Assembly (NCBI RefSeq): GCF_003367235.1 | Contig: NZ_QRGP01000001.1 | Coordinates: forward strand, 1-64,000 | Direction: 5' to 3' | Source: Sphingorhabdus pulchriflava | Lineage (GTDB): Bacteria; Pseudomonadota; Alphaproteobacteria; Sphingomonadales; Sphingomonadaceae | DNA length: 64,000 bases | In this document: positions 53,816 through 64,000 of the stretch, piece after piece | How positions within the stretch are numbered: position 1 is the first letter of the stretch | How the letters are laid out: each line of letters starts with the position of its first letter | The notes under the pieces: generated by a model | Seen by the model: the letters and a program-made list of their open reading frames with translations, nothing else | What the model was told of the DNA's origin: nothing | The model's database searches: none | Translations under genes and position numbers: made by a program

Positions 53816-55081
53816 TTGGCGATTTTTGCACAGCTCCAGGGGCTGCTGGGCGTTGCCCTGATCGTTTTCCTGGCATGGGCATTTTCCGAAAATCGGAAGC
53901 AGCTTCCCGGTTTGCGCTGGATTGGTGGAGCGTTTTTGCTGCAACTCGCACTCGCGCTGCTGATCGTGCGTGTGCCTGTGATCTGGGATGCGATCAACGT
54001 CGCCAACCATGCGGTGCAGGCTATTGAAAAAGCAACGCTTGTCGGTTCGAGCTATATGTTCGGCTATCTGGGTGGCGCGCCTTTGCCATTCCCGCTAGCC
54101 GAGGGCAGCCAACCGCCGCTGATCATCGCTTTCCAGATATTGCCACTGGTGATCGTGTTTTCGGCGATATCGGCGCTGCTGTGGCACTGGAAAATCCTGT
54201 CATGGATTGTGCGCGGCCTGAGTTGGGCGCTGCAGCGCACCTTGGGCGTCAGCGGTGTTGTCGGCCTTGGTGGCGGAGCGAACATCTTCCTCGGCGTGGT
54301 CGAGGCGCCTTTGGTGCTGCGTGCCTATTTCGAACGGATGAGCCGGGGCGAATTGTTCATGATCATGGTGCTGACCATGGCCAATATTTCGGGTGCAATC
54401 CTGATCCTTTATGCAACTACGCTGTCCAAGACCGTGCCCGATGCGGTGGGGCACATGATCTCCGCCTCGCTGATCTCGCTGCCAGCTGCGGTGCTGATCG
54501 CGAGGTTGATGGTGCCCGGGGATGGCAAGACAGCAACCGACCCGGATGACACCAGCCTGAAATATGACAGCAGCATCGACGCGATCATTCGCGGGACGAT
54601 GGATGGGGTGCAGTTGTTCCTCGCGGTAATCGGCGTGATCATCGTCGTCTTTGCGCTGGTCGCGCTGGTCGACCAGATGCTCAGCGTGCTGCCATTGGTG
54701 GGTGGTGAGGAGCTGACGCTGCGGCGTATGTTCGGCTGGCTGTTCGCGCCGCTGATGTGGGCAATCGGCGTGCCGTGGAGCGAAGCGCCGACGGCAGGTG
54801 CGCTGATGGGCACCAAGGCGATCCTCAACGAATATGTCGCTTATCTCGATTTGGCGGCGCTTCCGGCGGGCGAGCTCGGACCGCGCAGCCAGTTGATCGT
54901 CACTTATGCGCTGTGCGGCGTCGCCAATTTGGCGAGCATTGGCCTGCTGGTTTCCACCATCGGGACGCTCTGTCCCGAACGCCGGGGCGAGGCCGCGGCG
55001 CTGGGAATGAAAAGCTGGATTGCCGGAAATCTAGCGTCCGCAATGACCGGCGCGGTGATCGGGCTGGTGACGGCGGTTTAG
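53816..55081 (+). CDS. Concentrative nucleoside transporter (NupC/CNT family)
   Basis: A 421-residue inner membrane protein with about ten helices. Family regions GLGGGANIFLGVVEAPLVLRAYF (QTEAP-like helix), MANISGAILILYA, MGTKAILNEYVAYLDL and ALCGVANLASIGLLV (with N and S contacting nucleoside and sodium) are clear. It imports nucleosides with Na+ or H+. The start is a TTG 4 bp after the NUDIX stop, so the two are probably co-translated, fitting nucleotide/nucleoside salvage. Confidence 0.92.
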   Translation: MAIFAQLQGLLGVALIVFLAWAFSENRKQLPGLRWIGGAFLLQLALALLIVRVPVIWDAINVANHAVQAIEKATLVGSSYMFGYLGGAPLPFPLAEGSQPPLIIAFQILPLVIVFSAISALLWHWKILSWIVRGLSWALQRTLGVSGVVGLGGGANIFLGVVEAPLVLRAYFERMSRGELFMIMVLTMANISGAILILYATTLSKTVPDAVGHMISASLISLPAAVLIARLMVPGDGKTATDPDDTSLKYDSSIDAIIRGTMDGVQLFLAVIGVIIVVFALVALVDQMLSVLPLVGGEELTLRRMFGWLFAPLMWAIGVPWSEAPTAGALMGTKAILNEYVAYLDLAALPAGELGPRSQLIVTYALCGVANLASIGLLVSTIGTLCPERRGEAAALGMKSWIAGNLASAMTGAVIGLVTAV

Positions 55082-55082
55082 A

Positions 55083-55400
55083 TCAATCTTCCGGCGCGAT
55101 GGTGACGACAAGGCCCTCGAGGCTGTCGTTCATCTGTATCTGGCACGACAGGCGCGAGCTTTCGTTGCGGCTGTCGGTCGAATCGAGCAAGTCATTCTCG
55201 TCCTCGCTCATAGCCGGAACTTTGTCGGCAAAAGCACCATCGACAAAGACGTGACAGGTCGCGCAGCTGCAGCAGCCGCCGCATAGTGCGAGCAGCTCGT
55301 CAAAGCCATTGTCGCGGATCACTTCCATCAGCGACAGGCCGTTTTCGGCCTCAACATCGCGAGCTGATCCGTTGCGCGAAATGACGGTAATCTTGGGCAT
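55083..55400 (-). CDS. [2Fe-2S] ferredoxin, adrenodoxin type
   Basis: A 105-residue protein with cluster ligands C40, C46, C49 (C-x5-C-x2-C) and C86, the adrenodoxin/Isc-ferredoxin spacing. An extra Cys pair at 43-44 is unusual. Such ferredoxins donate electrons to P450s or Fe-S assembly; the P450 at 33726 is a conceivable partner, but nothing in the context links them. Convergent with the transporter. Confidence 0.93.
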   Translation of the reverse strand: MPKITVISRNGSARDVEAENGLSLMEVIRDNGFDELLALCGGCCSCATCHVFVDGAFADKVPAMSEDENDLLDSTDSRNESSRLSCQIQMNDSLEGLVVTIAPED

Positions 55401-55458
55401 GCGGGACTCCCCTGTTCGAAACTGTTTCGCGGGCCTGATAAAAGCGCCCTTACGTTAA

Positions 55459-56508
<1,050 letters not shown>

Positions 56509-56510
56509 CT

Positions 56511-56795
56511 ATGCCCTCTGACGAGCTGGTGGAGTTCGCCGCCAAGCTTGCCTTTCGGGCGGTAGTGAATGTACCCGAGCTCGTTTTCAACAAATATGTC
56601 GCACGCTATTTCCATAGCGTAGGCCGCTATACGATTATGCTCGGAACCCTTGGCTTTGTGCGTATTCCATCTTCACGCCGGATGGTCCCGCAGGGCACCA
56701 GGCCGAAGCCTACCCTGCAAGATTGGTTGGCGTTGTTTATCGGAATTGCGGTCTGGTGCGGCGCGGCGGCGTTGGTGGTATTGGCTTATTGTTAG
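56511..56795 (+). CDS. Small membrane protein, unknown
   Basis: A 94-residue protein with one C-terminal transmembrane helix (LALFIGIAVWCGAAALVVLAYC) and a basic soluble part. Starts 2 bp after trxB stop, so likely co-transcribed. No family recognised. The 3' end overlaps the DUF4199 gene on the other strand by 4 bp. Confidence 0.6.
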   Translation: MPSDELVEFAAKLAFRAVVNVPELVFNKYVARYFHSVGRYTIMLGTLGFVRIPSSRRMVPQGTRPKPTLQDWLALFIGIAVWCGAAALVVLAYC

Positions 56796-57325
56796 GCTGC
56801 CGCCTTTGCAGGCATGAAGTTGCTCTTGCGGAGCAAGGCTGCGGAAACCAGCGGGACGAGCAGCCCGATCGGCGCAAATTCGCTAAGGGTTATCAGCATG
56901 CGGAACAGCGGCTGCTCATATTGTTTGGCGAAATCCTGCATTTCCGCCGATTGCTTGGCTATTTCGGCAGCCGAGGCACCCGATGCCTTCAGGTCTTTCA
57001 GATAACCGGCAATATATTCGTTCATGAAGGCATAGTCGGTCTTCCACATATAGACTTCCCAGCTGAAGACATAAGCCACTGCCGCGACGGATGCGATGCC
57101 GAGGCCAAGCCAGAATGCGGGCCAGAAACGGATGACCCCGCCCAGTTCGGTATCGCGGTACCGTTTGATCCCGACAAAGACGAAGCTGGTCGCCACCAGC
57201 ATCGACAAATAGCCCGCGACCATGCCTGCCGCGCCGCCTTCTGGGACGAACAGCATGCCGATATTCCATCCGGCGATGACGATGACTGCGGCGATCAGGC
57301 CGTAAACTGCGATAATCCGTCCCAT
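56792..57325 (-). CDS. DUF4199 membrane protein
   Basis: A 177-residue protein with four hydrophobic segments (IIAVYGLIAAVIVIAGWNIG, MVAGYLSMLVATSFVFVGI, FWLGLGIASVAAVAYVF, ITLSEFAPIGLLVPLVSAALL). The YRDTELGGVIRFWPAFWLG loop is typical of DUF4199. It lies downstream of the LuxR-type regulator on the same strand (95-bp gap), so may be its target or partner. Function unknown. Confidence 0.82.
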   Translation of the reverse strand: MGRIIAVYGLIAAVIVIAGWNIGMLFVPEGGAAGMVAGYLSMLVATSFVFVGIKRYRDTELGGVIRFWPAFWLGLGIASVAAVAYVFSWEVYMWKTDYAFMNEYIAGYLKDLKASGASAAEIAKQSAEMQDFAKQYEQPLFRMLITLSEFAPIGLLVPLVSAALLRKSNFMPAKAAA

Positions 57326-57420
57326 TGTATATCTCCTTCAATTTGGACGGGTCGGAGCTAAGCCGCCAATGCGCGCCAATCTATCGCCCAAAAGGGTGAT
57401 TTGGTGGCTTTCGCCCATTT

Positions 57421-57870
57421 TCACGGCAGGATATCCAGCGTCCGCGCCTTGTGGATCGCTTCGGTACGGTTGGCAGCTTCCAGCTTTTCAAACAGTCGTG
57501 CGACGTGCGTTTTGACGGTGTTGGGGGAGATGCCGAGCCGCCGTGCGATCACCTTGTTGGCGGCACCCGAGGCAAGCAGATCAAGCACCTCGCATTCGCG
57601 TTCGCTGATGCCGAGCGAGCGTATCGCCGCGTCGTTGCGTTCGAAAGCAGGTCCGCGCGGCTGCGGGGTCAACCGGTTGCCGACCCACATGCCCAGCGCG
57701 ATGAACAGGATTGCGACAATGCCAATATACAGCTCGGTGGACCAGGCACGCACCATATGCTTGTAATCGAGCCATTCGAGCAACAATGCCCCGGCTGCCA
57801 ACGCCAATCCGTACAGGATCATTACCCTCCACATGCGAGCTAGATAACCTTCGACGTTGTATTCAGGCAA
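57421..57870 (-). CDS. Membrane-tethered LuxR-type regulator
   Basis: A 149-residue protein with two N-terminal transmembrane helices ([19 protein letters not shown] and [18 protein letters not shown]-like) and a C-terminal LuxR helix-turn-helix ([27 protein letters not shown]...[13 protein letters not shown]). No receiver or autoinducer domain. It is divergent from the first M48 gene, and the palindrome at 57889-57910 lies in the 61 bp between them, so it is a candidate regulator of that site (inference). Confidence 0.85.
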   Translation of the reverse strand: MPEYNVEGYLARMWRVMILYGLALAAGALLLEWLDYKHMVRAWSTELYIGIVAILFIALGMWVGNRLTPQPRGPAFERNDAAIRSLGISERECEVLDLLASGAANKVIARRLGISPNTVKTHVARLFEKLEAANRTEAIHKARTLDILP

Positions 57871-57888
57871 GCTACATGCAAATAGCTG

Positions 57889-57910
57889 CTGTATGACTCA
57901 TGCAATACAG
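57889..57910 (+). promoter_or_regulatory. CTGTAT-N10-ATACAG operator, M48 copy 1
   Basis: CTGTAT (57889-57894) and ATACAG (57905-57910) form a 6-bp inverted repeat with a 10-bp spacer, the same spacing as at 41685. It ends 21 bp before the M48 start and lies between two divergent genes. No clear -35 was seen at the expected distance. Confidence 0.55.
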
Positions 57911-57931
57911 TAGTTTGAGGGAGGAAATAGC

Positions 57932-59098
57932 ATGACATTCAATCCGGCAGCGGAAACCGCGCGTTATATCGACAGTCTGGGGCCGGAGGCGCTGCAAAAA
58001 GCCGCGAATTATACTTCAGGTGGGCACTGGATGCTGCTTTGGGGTCTTGCGGTTTCCGCGGTCGTAACATTGATCATGGTGCGCTCGCGCATTCTCGACC
58101 GCGTGGCAGTTCGGTTTGAAAAGCGCGGCCGGGCATTCCGGACATGGCTGATCGCGATGGTCTATTTTCTAAGCTCGGCTTTGCTCACTCTACCTTGGAC
58201 GCTGTACGAAGACTATTTTCGTGAGAAAAGCTATGGCAGAACAAGCCAGCCTTTGGCGGATTTCCTGGTACAAGATGCGATGGGTACGATGCTGTTCAGC
58301 ATCTTTGGTGGGTTGTTTTTTCTTGGCGTTTACGCGCTCATCCGGCGTACCGGAAAGAAATGGTGGTTGTGGTCCGGTGGGCTTGGAGCTGCAGCTATTA
58401 CAGTGACCATCCTGCTGTCTCCCTTGCTGATCGAACCGCTTTTCAACAATTATAAGCCTGTTCCCGAAGGTCCCGTCAGGACCGCTCTGGTAGAGATGGG
58501 TGCCGAGGCAGGCATAGCCGAAGACAGGATAGTGATGTTTGATGGTTCGCGCCAATCGAACAACTTCACGGCCAATGTATCGGGCGTGTTTGGTACCGGC
58601 CGCATAGCAATTTCCGACGTCGCGCTGAAGCAGGCTTCGTTAGATGAAGTCAAAGCGGTGACAGGTCATGAGATCGGCCATTATGTTCTCGGCCATGTCT
58701 GGCGTTTCGTATTCCTGTTTTCCGGTATGGCGATTGTTGGCTTCTTTCTCACCAACCTGATGTATGATCGTGTCGCCTCAATGTTCGGCAGCAAAGCGCA
58801 AATTGGTGACCCTGAAGGATTACCGATCATTATGTTCACCATGTCGCTGCTATTTCTTTTCGCGCAGCCGTTGAATGGTGTGATTAGAATGGGAGAGAGC
58901 GAAGCCGATGATTATTCGCTGCGCACTGTAAATTTGCCCGACGCACTTGCAGGTGCCCTAATCAAAACCGCTGAATATCGCTATCCACGCCCTTCAGCGA
59001 TTGAGGAAGCCATATTCTATTCGCATCCGTCGATCGAACGCCGCATTCGCAACGCGATGGAGTGGAAAGCGAAAGGGTTGGAAAAGGCAGTACGGTAG
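57932..59098 (+). CDS. M48 (Ste24/CAAX prenyl protease-like) metallopeptidase, copy 1
   Basis: A 388-residue membrane peptidase. The N-terminal part has five hydrophobic segments and the Ste24-like [10 protein letters not shown]-type region, and the zinc motif is HEIGHYVLGHVWR with the distal Glu in SEADDYSL. LLIEPLFNNYKPVPEG and [19 protein letters not shown] are family hallmarks. Members cleave CAAX proteins in eukaryotes; bacterial forms may act in membrane protein quality control. The paralogue at 59298 is highly similar over its full length, indicating tandem duplication. Confidence 0.93.
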   Translation: MTFNPAAETARYIDSLGPEALQKAANYTSGGHWMLLWGLAVSAVVTLIMVRSRILDRVAVRFEKRGRAFRTWLIAMVYFLSSALLTLPWTLYEDYFREKSYGRTSQPLADFLVQDAMGTMLFSIFGGLFFLGVYALIRRTGKKWWLWSGGLGAAAITVTILLSPLLIEPLFNNYKPVPEGPVRTALVEMGAEAGIAEDRIVMFDGSRQSNNFTANVSGVFGTGRIAISDVALKQASLDEVKAVTGHEIGHYVLGHVWRFVFLFSGMAIVGFFLTNLMYDRVASMFGSKAQIGDPEGLPIIMFTMSLLFLFAQPLNGVIRMGESEADDYSLRTVNLPDALAGALIKTAEYRYPRPSAIEEAIFYSHPSIERRIRNAMEWKAKGLEKAVR

Positions 59099-59105
59099 TT
59101 TTCAT

Positions 59106-59129
59106 TCCCCTCCCGCAAGCGGGAGGGGA
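59106..59129. repeat. Perfect hairpin between M48 copies
   Basis: TCCCCTCCCGC and GCGGGAGGGGA (59106-59116 and 59119-59129) with an AA loop start 8 bp past the copy-1 stop. Terminator or REP-type palindrome; short AAATT follows. Confidence 0.5.
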
Positions 59130-59133
59130 GAAA

Positions 59134-59228
59134 TTATGCCGTCGACTTCTTCTCCAGCCTGAATTTGTGCAGCAACGGCTCGGTATAGCCGCGCTCGACG
59201 CAGAGCGGTTTATTGACGCGAATCTATA
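59134..59228. pseudogene. Tandem-duplication scar: glcB 3' end fused to trxB 3' end
   Basis: Read on the minus strand, 59134-59191 encodes [18 protein letters not shown]-stop, nearly the same as the malate synthase C-terminus (60464-60525). Read on the plus strand, 59187-59228 encodes [13 protein letters not shown]-stop, nearly the C-terminus of TrxB (56465-56508). The two fragments meet at GCCGC, shared by both. Neither is functional. The join is what remains when a unit running from the trxB end through M48 to the glcB end is copied in tandem. Confidence 0.85.
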
Positions 59229-59244
59229 AATCTGGCTTTCAGGG

Positions 59245-59284
59245 TTGACTTCGCTGCTCCTGCTGTATTGATAGTATAACACAG
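59245..59284 (+). promoter_or_regulatory. Promoter/operator, M48 copy 2
   Basis: TTGACT (59245-59250) is a -35 candidate; CTGTAT (59263-59268) and ACACAG (59279-59284) are a near-palindrome with the same 10-bp spacer as the other two sites. The -35 to operator distance (12 bp) matches that upstream of the DUF4440 gene (13 bp). AGGAGG follows at 59286-59291. Confidence 0.6.
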
Positions 59285-59297
59285 TAGGAGGTTGGAA

Positions 59298-60467
59298 ATG
59301 GCATTCAATCCGGCAGCGGAAACCGCACGCTATATCGACAGTCTGGGGCCGGAGGCGCTGCAAAAGGCGGCGGATTATACCAGCGCGAGCCACTGGATGC
59401 TGCTTTGGGGGCTGTTGGCATCCGCAGTGGTGACATGGATCATCGTCCGGCTTGGCATTCTCGACAAACTGTCGGCCAAGCTGGAAAAACGTGGCTGGGC
59501 ACTGCGTACCTGGCTGGTGGGCGTCACCTATTTCCTTGTCTCCGCCATCATCAGCCTGCCGTGGAGTATTTATCAAAATTGGGGTTTCGAGAAGTCCTAC
59601 GGTCGCACCAGCCAACCGCTCGCCGATTTCCTGATGCAGGACGCGATTGGAACGGTGATTACCAGCCTGCTCGGCGCGCTATTCTTCCTTGGCATCTATG
59701 CGCTGATCCGGAAGGCCGGCAAGCGTTGGTGGCTATGGTCTGGCGGGCTCGCGGCTTTTGCCGGTGCGGCAACGATGATCCTTTCGCCAGTGCTGATCGA
59801 ACCCTTGTTCAATGAATATAAGCCGCTTCAGGAGGGGCCTGTTAAGGCCGCGCTCGTCGATATGGCGGCAGAGGCAGGGATCGGCTCTGATCGCATCTTT
59901 GTCTATGATGGCTCGCGCCAATCGAACAATTTTACCGCCAATGTCTCGGGCCTGTTTGGGTCAAAGCGGATTGCGATTTCGGATGTCGCGTTAAAGGGCG
60001 CGTCGCTCGACGAGGTGAAGGCGGTGACAGGCCATGAAATCGGCCATTATGTCAGCGGCCATATCTGGCGGATGGTGGGCGTGCTGGTGCTGCTGGCAAT
60101 GGTGCTGTTCTTCCTCGCCGACCGGCTGTTCCCGCGTTTCGCCCGACTGTTTGGCAGCAACGCACAAATTGGCGATCCGGTCGGCTTACCTATCCTGATT
60201 TTTCTGGTCGGTTTTCTGGGCCTGTTCGCCCAGCCTGCGATGAACGGCGTTGTCCGTGCTAGCGAGCGTGAGGCGGACAATTATTCGCTCAAGCACGTCA
60301 AACTGCCCGACGCACTCGCAAGCGCTTTGCTCAAAACCGCCGAATATCGCTACCCCCGCCCCAGCGCGCTGCAGGAGGCGCTGTTCTACACCCATCCGAG
60401 CGTCGAATGGCGCGTGCGCAATGCGATGGAATGGAAAGCGAAGCGGTTGGAGAAGGCGGGGCGCTAA
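59298..60467 (+). CDS. M48 (Ste24/CAAX prenyl protease-like) metallopeptidase, copy 2
   Basis: A 389-residue paralogue of copy 1 with the same N-terminus ([23 protein letters not shown]), zinc motif [13 protein letters not shown] and distal Glu in [10 protein letters not shown]. Divergence is spread over the protein, so the duplication is not recent, yet both active sites are intact. AGGAGG is 6 bp before the ATG at 59298. The stop overlaps the convergent glcB stop by 4 bp. Confidence 0.93.
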   Translation: MAFNPAAETARYIDSLGPEALQKAADYTSASHWMLLWGLLASAVVTWIIVRLGILDKLSAKLEKRGWALRTWLVGVTYFLVSAIISLPWSIYQNWGFEKSYGRTSQPLADFLMQDAIGTVITSLLGALFFLGIYALIRKAGKRWWLWSGGLAAFAGAATMILSPVLIEPLFNEYKPLQEGPVKAALVDMAAEAGIGSDRIFVYDGSRQSNNFTANVSGLFGSKRIAISDVALKGASLDEVKAVTGHEIGHYVSGHIWRMVGVLVLLAMVLFFLADRLFPRFARLFGSNAQIGDPVGLPILIFLVGFLGLFAQPAMNGVVRASEREADNYSLKHVKLPDALASALLKTAEYRYPRPSALQEALFYTHPSVEWRVRNAMEWKAKRLEKAGR

Positions 60468-62548
60468 GCCGCCGCCTTCTTCTCCAGTCTGAATTTGTGC
60501 AGCAACGGCTCGGTATAGCCGCTGGGCTGGGCAACACCTTCATAGACCAAGGCCCGGGCGGCGTTGAGCGCAATGCTGTTACCTTCCAGCTTTTCGTAAA
60601 GCGCATCGCCGGCATTCTGCGCGTCAACTTTGGCCGCCATTTTGGCGAAGGCGGCGTCGACCTGTTCGGGGGTGCACACGCCGTGCAGCAGCCAATTGGC
60701 GATATGCTGCGACGAAATGCGCAGCGTGGCGCGGTCTTCCATCAGGCCGATATCGTGGATGTCAGGAACCTTGGAACAGCCAATGCCCTGGTCGATCCAG
60801 CGCACGACATAACCGAGAATACCCTGCGCGTTATTCTCCAATTCCTGTTGCACTTCCTCCGCAGACCAATTGTGGCCGCGCGCGGCTGCAGGAATGGTCA
60901 GCAAGGCATCAAGCGCTGGAGTTTCCTTGCTCGCCAGTTCCTTCTGCACTTCGAACACATCGACCATGTGATAATGCATCGCGTGCAAAGTGGCGGCGGT
61001 GGGTGAGGGGACCCATGCGGTGTTCGCGCCGGATTTGGGATGGCCGATTTTTTGCGCCATCATATCCTTCATCATGTCGGGTGCGGCCCACATGCCCTTG
61101 CCGATCTGCGCCTTGCCCGAAAGCCCGCAGGTGAGGCCGATCTGCACATTGCGCGCCTCATAGGCCTGGATCCAGGAAGAAGCCTTCATGTCTGCCTTGC
61201 GGATCATCGGGCCTGCCTGCATCGCGCTGTGCATCTCGTCACCCGTGCGATCGAGGAAGCCGGTGTTGATGAAGACGATGCGGTCGCGCACGGCATAGAT
61301 GCATGCGGCGAGGTTGGCGCTGGTGCGGCGCTCCTCGTCCATCACGCCGACCTTGATTGTGTGCCGGTCGAGACCCAGCATATCTTCGACAGCATCGAAC
61401 AGGTCGTTGGTGAAGGCGCATTCCTCCGGCCCATGCTGCTTGGGCTTGACGATATAAATGCTACCGGCGCGGCTGTTGCGGTATTTGCCCAAGCCCAACA
61501 GATCGTGCATTGCGCAGAGCGAGGTAAAGACGGCGTCGAGTATGCCCTCGGGTGCCTCGCTGCCATCGGGCAGGCGGACAGCCGGGTTGGTCATGAGATG
61601 GCCGACATTGCGCACGAACATCACCGAGCGACCGTGGAGTAGTTCCTCGTCCCACTCGCGATCATCGTCGAGCGCGCGGGTCATGGTGGTGCCGCCCTTT
61701 TCGAAGCTCGCGGTCAGGTCGCCGCGCATCAGGCCCAGCCAGTTGGTGTAACCCTTGACCTTGTCTTCGGCGTCGACCGCCGCGACCGAATCCTCAAGGT
61801 CGATGATCGTGGTCAGCGCGGCTTCAAGGATGACGTCGGCGATACCCGCCTTGTCAGTTTTGCCAACCGGATGGTTGCGGTCGATGACGATTTCGATGCC
61901 GAGCCCGTTGTTGCGCAGCAGGATATCGTCACCGCGGCGGATGATGGGTATCGCCTGATCGGCAAGCTGCAGGTCGCCGCCATCCCAATCGACCCAGCTT
62001 CCACTTGCGAGCGGCACCGCAGAATCGAGGAAATTGCGGGCATAGGCGATCACGGCATCGCCACGCGCAGTGTCATAGCCACCGGGTCGCGCTGCGGGCG
62101 CATCAAGCACATCGGTGCCGTAAAGCGCATCGTAAAGGCTGCCCCAGCGCGCATTGGCGGCGTTGAGGACGAACCGGTCGTTGAGCGCGGGCACCACCAG
62201 CTGCGGGCCCGCCATCGTCGCAATCTCGGCGTCGACATTCAGCGTACCGATTTTGAAGCCCACCGGTTCGGAGACCAGATAACCGATCTCGGTCAGGAAC
62301 GCCTTATAGGCCGCCATGTCGGTAATCGGCCCCGGATTGGCTTTGTGCCACGCATCGAGCTTGGTCTGCAAATTATCGCGCTTGGCGATCAAGGCGCGGT
62401 TGACGGGAACTAAGCGCCCAAGAATGTCGGCCAGACCCCGCCACAGCGCATCAGCCTCGACGCCGGTTCCCGGCAAGGCTTTGGCTTCGACAAATTCGGC
62501 AAGAGCGGATGCAATCTGCAATCCGGCGCGGTTTACATAGACTGTCAT
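60464..62548 (-). CDS. glcB: Malate synthase G
   Basis: A 694-residue enzyme of the glyoxylate cycle, condensing glyoxylate and acetyl-CoA to malate. Signatures include [15 protein letters not shown], the [18 protein letters not shown] stretch, [26 protein letters not shown] and the C-terminal [20 protein letters not shown]. Start [19 protein letters not shown] at 62548 gives a length close to the usual ~720. No isocitrate lyase gene is present here. A copy of its last codons lies at 59134-59191. Confidence 0.96.
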   Translation of the reverse strand: MTVYVNRAGLQIASALAEFVEAKALPGTGVEADALWRGLADILGRLVPVNRALIAKRDNLQTKLDAWHKANPGPITDMAAYKAFLTEIGYLVSEPVGFKIGTLNVDAEIATMAGPQLVVPALNDRFVLNAANARWGSLYDALYGTDVLDAPAARPGGYDTARGDAVIAYARNFLDSAVPLASGSWVDWDGGDLQLADQAIPIIRRGDDILLRNNGLGIEIVIDRNHPVGKTDKAGIADVILEAALTTIIDLEDSVAAVDAEDKVKGYTNWLGLMRGDLTASFEKGGTTMTRALDDDREWDEELLHGRSVMFVRNVGHLMTNPAVRLPDGSEAPEGILDAVFTSLCAMHDLLGLGKYRNSRAGSIYIVKPKQHGPEECAFTNDLFDAVEDMLGLDRHTIKVGVMDEERRTSANLAACIYAVRDRIVFINTGFLDRTGDEMHSAMQAGPMIRKADMKASSWIQAYEARNVQIGLTCGLSGKAQIGKGMWAAPDMMKDMMAQKIGHPKSGANTAWVPSPTAATLHAMHYHMVDVFEVQKELASKETPALDALLTIPAAARGHNWSAEEVQQELENNAQGILGYVVRWIDQGIGCSKVPDIHDIGLMEDRATLRISSQHIANWLLHGVCTPEQVDAAFAKMAAKVDAQNAGDALYEKLEGNSIALNAARALVYEGVAQPSGYTEPLLHKFRLEKKAAA

Positions 62549-62681
62549 TTTTGGCTCCAGAGTGAACAATGGTGCCCGGGGAGAGTTATATTGTTCGCCG
62601 GGCCCTAGCGAGACTTTGCGGATTTCTAAAGCGGAAAGTTGGATAGGATATGGTAAGCTGTTGCTGCTAAAGGGAGTTTCG

Positions 62682-63479
62682 ATGTTTCTGGAACGCCAAT
62701 TTATTGAAAAGCCCTGGGGGCGGGATGACCTCCCGCCTGAATTTGGCGCGCTCGGCGGGCAGCGGATCGGCGAAATCTGGTATAATGGCGTCGGGCAAAC
62801 ACCGCTTCCGCTGCTGGTCAAATGGTTATTCACTTCCGAAAAATTGTCGATTCAAGTCCACCCAAGCGACGCTGATGCGCAGCAGAGAGGATTGCCTTCG
62901 GGCAAGGAAGAATGCTGGTATATTGTCGAAGCAGAGCCCGGTGCAGTTTTGGGCATCGGTACGAAGCGGGCGCTGTCGGACGAAGAGTTGCGCGCCGCAT
63001 CGCTGTCTGGAGAAATCGAAGAGCTTCTCGACTGGAAGACTGTGTGCACCGGAGACTATTTCTATATCCCGGCAGGCACCATTCATGCCATCGGCGCAGG
63101 CATCACGCTGGTCGAAGTTCAGCAACCCGCGGACATCACCTATCGCCTTTACGACTATGGACGTCCGCGCGAAATGCACCTTGAAGATGGCGTCGCTGTG
63201 GCGATTCCCGCGCCTTACGCAGATGCTCGGTCCGGGCATGTTTCGGGGAACCTGAAACTGGCGAAAGGACCGCATTTCTGGCTTCACCACATTGTGGATG
63301 ATGCGGGAAAAGGCATCGTTCGGGACGGCGGGCCCTATTGGTTGGTGCCGGTTTCAGGCCATGCCACGTTCGATGGAAAGTCGATAGTTCGCGGCGATTG
63401 TGTGATGGTAGAAATGCTGGAGCAACTGCATGTGGAGCAGAATTCCTCGCTGTTGATTGCTGGAATTGCGACGAGTTGA
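62682..63479 (+). CDS. Mannose-6-phosphate isomerase, class I (ManA-like)
   Basis: A 265-residue cupin enzyme: [12 protein letters not shown], the zinc ligands in [12 protein letters not shown] and KEECWYIV, and [12 protein letters not shown] with [18 protein letters not shown]. It interconverts mannose- and fructose-6-phosphate. This is the short bacterial form lacking the helical insert of larger enzymes. AAGGGAG is 5 bp before the ATG at 62682. Divergent from glcB. Confidence 0.9.
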   Translation: MFLERQFIEKPWGRDDLPPEFGALGGQRIGEIWYNGVGQTPLPLLVKWLFTSEKLSIQVHPSDADAQQRGLPSGKEECWYIVEAEPGAVLGIGTKRALSDEELRAASLSGEIEELLDWKTVCTGDYFYIPAGTIHAIGAGITLVEVQQPADITYRLYDYGRPREMHLEDGVAVAIPAPYADARSGHVSGNLKLAKGPHFWLHHIVDDAGKGIVRDGGPYWLVPVSGHATFDGKSIVRGDCVMVEMLEQLHVEQNSSLLIAGIATS

Positions 63480-63506
63480 TCAGTTACCCATGTATTAGTC
63501 ATTAGT

Positions 63507-63529
63507 ACGGCTTGATTGTAAAAAGCCGT
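63507..63529 (+). terminator. Hairpin after manA-like gene
   Basis: ACGGCTT (63507-63513) pairs with AAGCCGT (63523-63529), 28 bp past the stop. There is no U-run, so it is a weak candidate. Confidence 0.3.
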
Positions 63530-63597
63530 CTGCTAGACACCCCACTTTACAATTTGCGGAAAGATATCAGTAATCCGCAGAAGAGGGTCTACACCGA

Positions 63598-63738
63598 ATG
63601 GAAGAGAGAGAATTGATCGCTCTCGGCCTCGTTGCCGTCATGCTGATTATCGGTGCATTTCTCATTGCCCGGAGAATAAGCGCAAAGCGTGCATTTGAGT
63701 ATCGGCAGTCAGGTCGCGGCAAGTCGATTAACGACTGA
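63598..63738 (+). CDS. Small single-pass membrane protein (46 aa)
   Basis: Encodes MEERELIALGLVAVMLIIGA then FLIARRISAKRAFEY and a basic tail ending GRGKSIND. One transmembrane helix with a positive C-terminal flank, so the tail probably faces the cytoplasm. AGAGGG lies about 10 bp upstream. Short enough to be skipped by gene callers. Function unknown; convergent with the DUF1801 gene (8 bp). Confidence 0.55.
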   Translation: MEERELIALGLVAVMLIIGAFLIARRISAKRAFEYRQSGRGKSIND

Positions 63739-63746
63739 AAGCGGTT

Positions 63747-64000
63747 TCAGACCGGCGGATATTTATCCGCCATATAGGCGAGCGAACGGGCACACAGCTC
63801 TTCCAGCACCGCTTCGTCAACATCCGTCAGTCTCTTGATGTAGAGGCACGACTTGCCGGTTTTGTGCTTACCGAGGCGTGCCATGAGTTCCGGTTGGCCG
63901 TCGAATCCGTCGATCAGATAGAACACAGTTTGCCCCTTGCGCGGTGAAAAGCCGATGCGGCACATATCGCCCTCGCGCCCGCTTCCATATTTATAGTGAT
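63747..64000 (-). CDS. DUF1801 domain protein (partial, cut by window edge)
   Basis: The frame is open to the window end and reads HYKYGSGREGDMCRIGFSPRK before LYL-like FYLIDGF, ARLGKHKTGKSCLYIKRL and a DVDEAVLEELCARSL end. These are the C-terminal ~85 residues of a DUF1801 (YdhG-like) protein. The N-terminus lies beyond the window. Function unknown. Confidence 0.85.
   Translation of the reverse strand, partial: HYKYGSGREGDMCRIGFSPRKGQTVFYLIDGFDGQPELMARLGKHKTGKSCLYIKRLTDVDEAVLEELCARSLAYMADKYPPV

Noticed and set aside
53023-54006. 327-residue minus-strand frame across the NUDIX and transporter genes
   Set aside because: It overlaps two well-supported genes on the other strand and has no recognisable domain.

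Overview
The window looks like a chromosomal segment of an alphaproteobacterium of the Sphingomonadales type. This rests on gene content and order: ihfB-rpsA-cmk-aroA, a TIGR02300/FYDLN-acid protein next to tRNA-Ala(GGC), TamA-TamB, a parvulin/HupE pair, a CYP153-like P450, UvrA and malate synthase G. It is an inference; no rRNA or marker gene in the window fixes the genus.

Bases 334-12590 hold an accessory cluster read leftward: a Fic/DUF4172 protein, a type IIG-like nuclease-methyltransferase, a 1805-residue SF1 helicase with a C-terminal nuclease domain, and a DUF262-HNH-AlbA_2 fusion. The last three genes abut or overlap by 4 bp and form a probable anti-phage or anti-plasmid operon. Next to it lies a tRNA-Leu(UAA) gene whose anticodon loop is split by a 240-nt group I intron (12857-13182). 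Then come a tyrosine recombinase gene and a truncated, intronless copy of the 5' half of the same tRNA (14628-14668). This is the architecture of tRNA-targeted integration.

From 14.7 to 43.8 kb the content is mostly core: ihfB, rpsA, cmk, aroA, tRNA-Ala, a membrane hydrolase, tamB/tamA, a PPIase-HupE pair, YgjP-YcgN-SCO, an ankyrin protein, MsrB, a P450, an ABC-2 exporter, queG, EI24, a PfkB kinase and small membrane or lipoproteins. Several palindromic elements sit at 41.5-42.9 kb. A markedly AT-rich pair of unrecognised genes (43827-45769) interrupts the core before uvrA.

From 46 to 64 kb lie uvrA, an L,D-transpeptidase-like protein, DUF4126, an ECF sigma/anti-sigma pair, a NUDIX protein, a nucleoside transporter, a ferredoxin and trxB, then a membrane LuxR regulator and two tandem M48 peptidase genes. 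Between the M48 genes is a scar made of the 3' ends of glcB and trxB joined end to end, which records a tandem duplication. glcB and a mannose-6-phosphate-isomerase-like gene follow, and a DUF1801 gene is cut by the right edge. Both M48 genes and the DUF4440 gene at 41720 share an upstream CTGTAT-N10-ATACAG-type operator, which suggests a small regulon.
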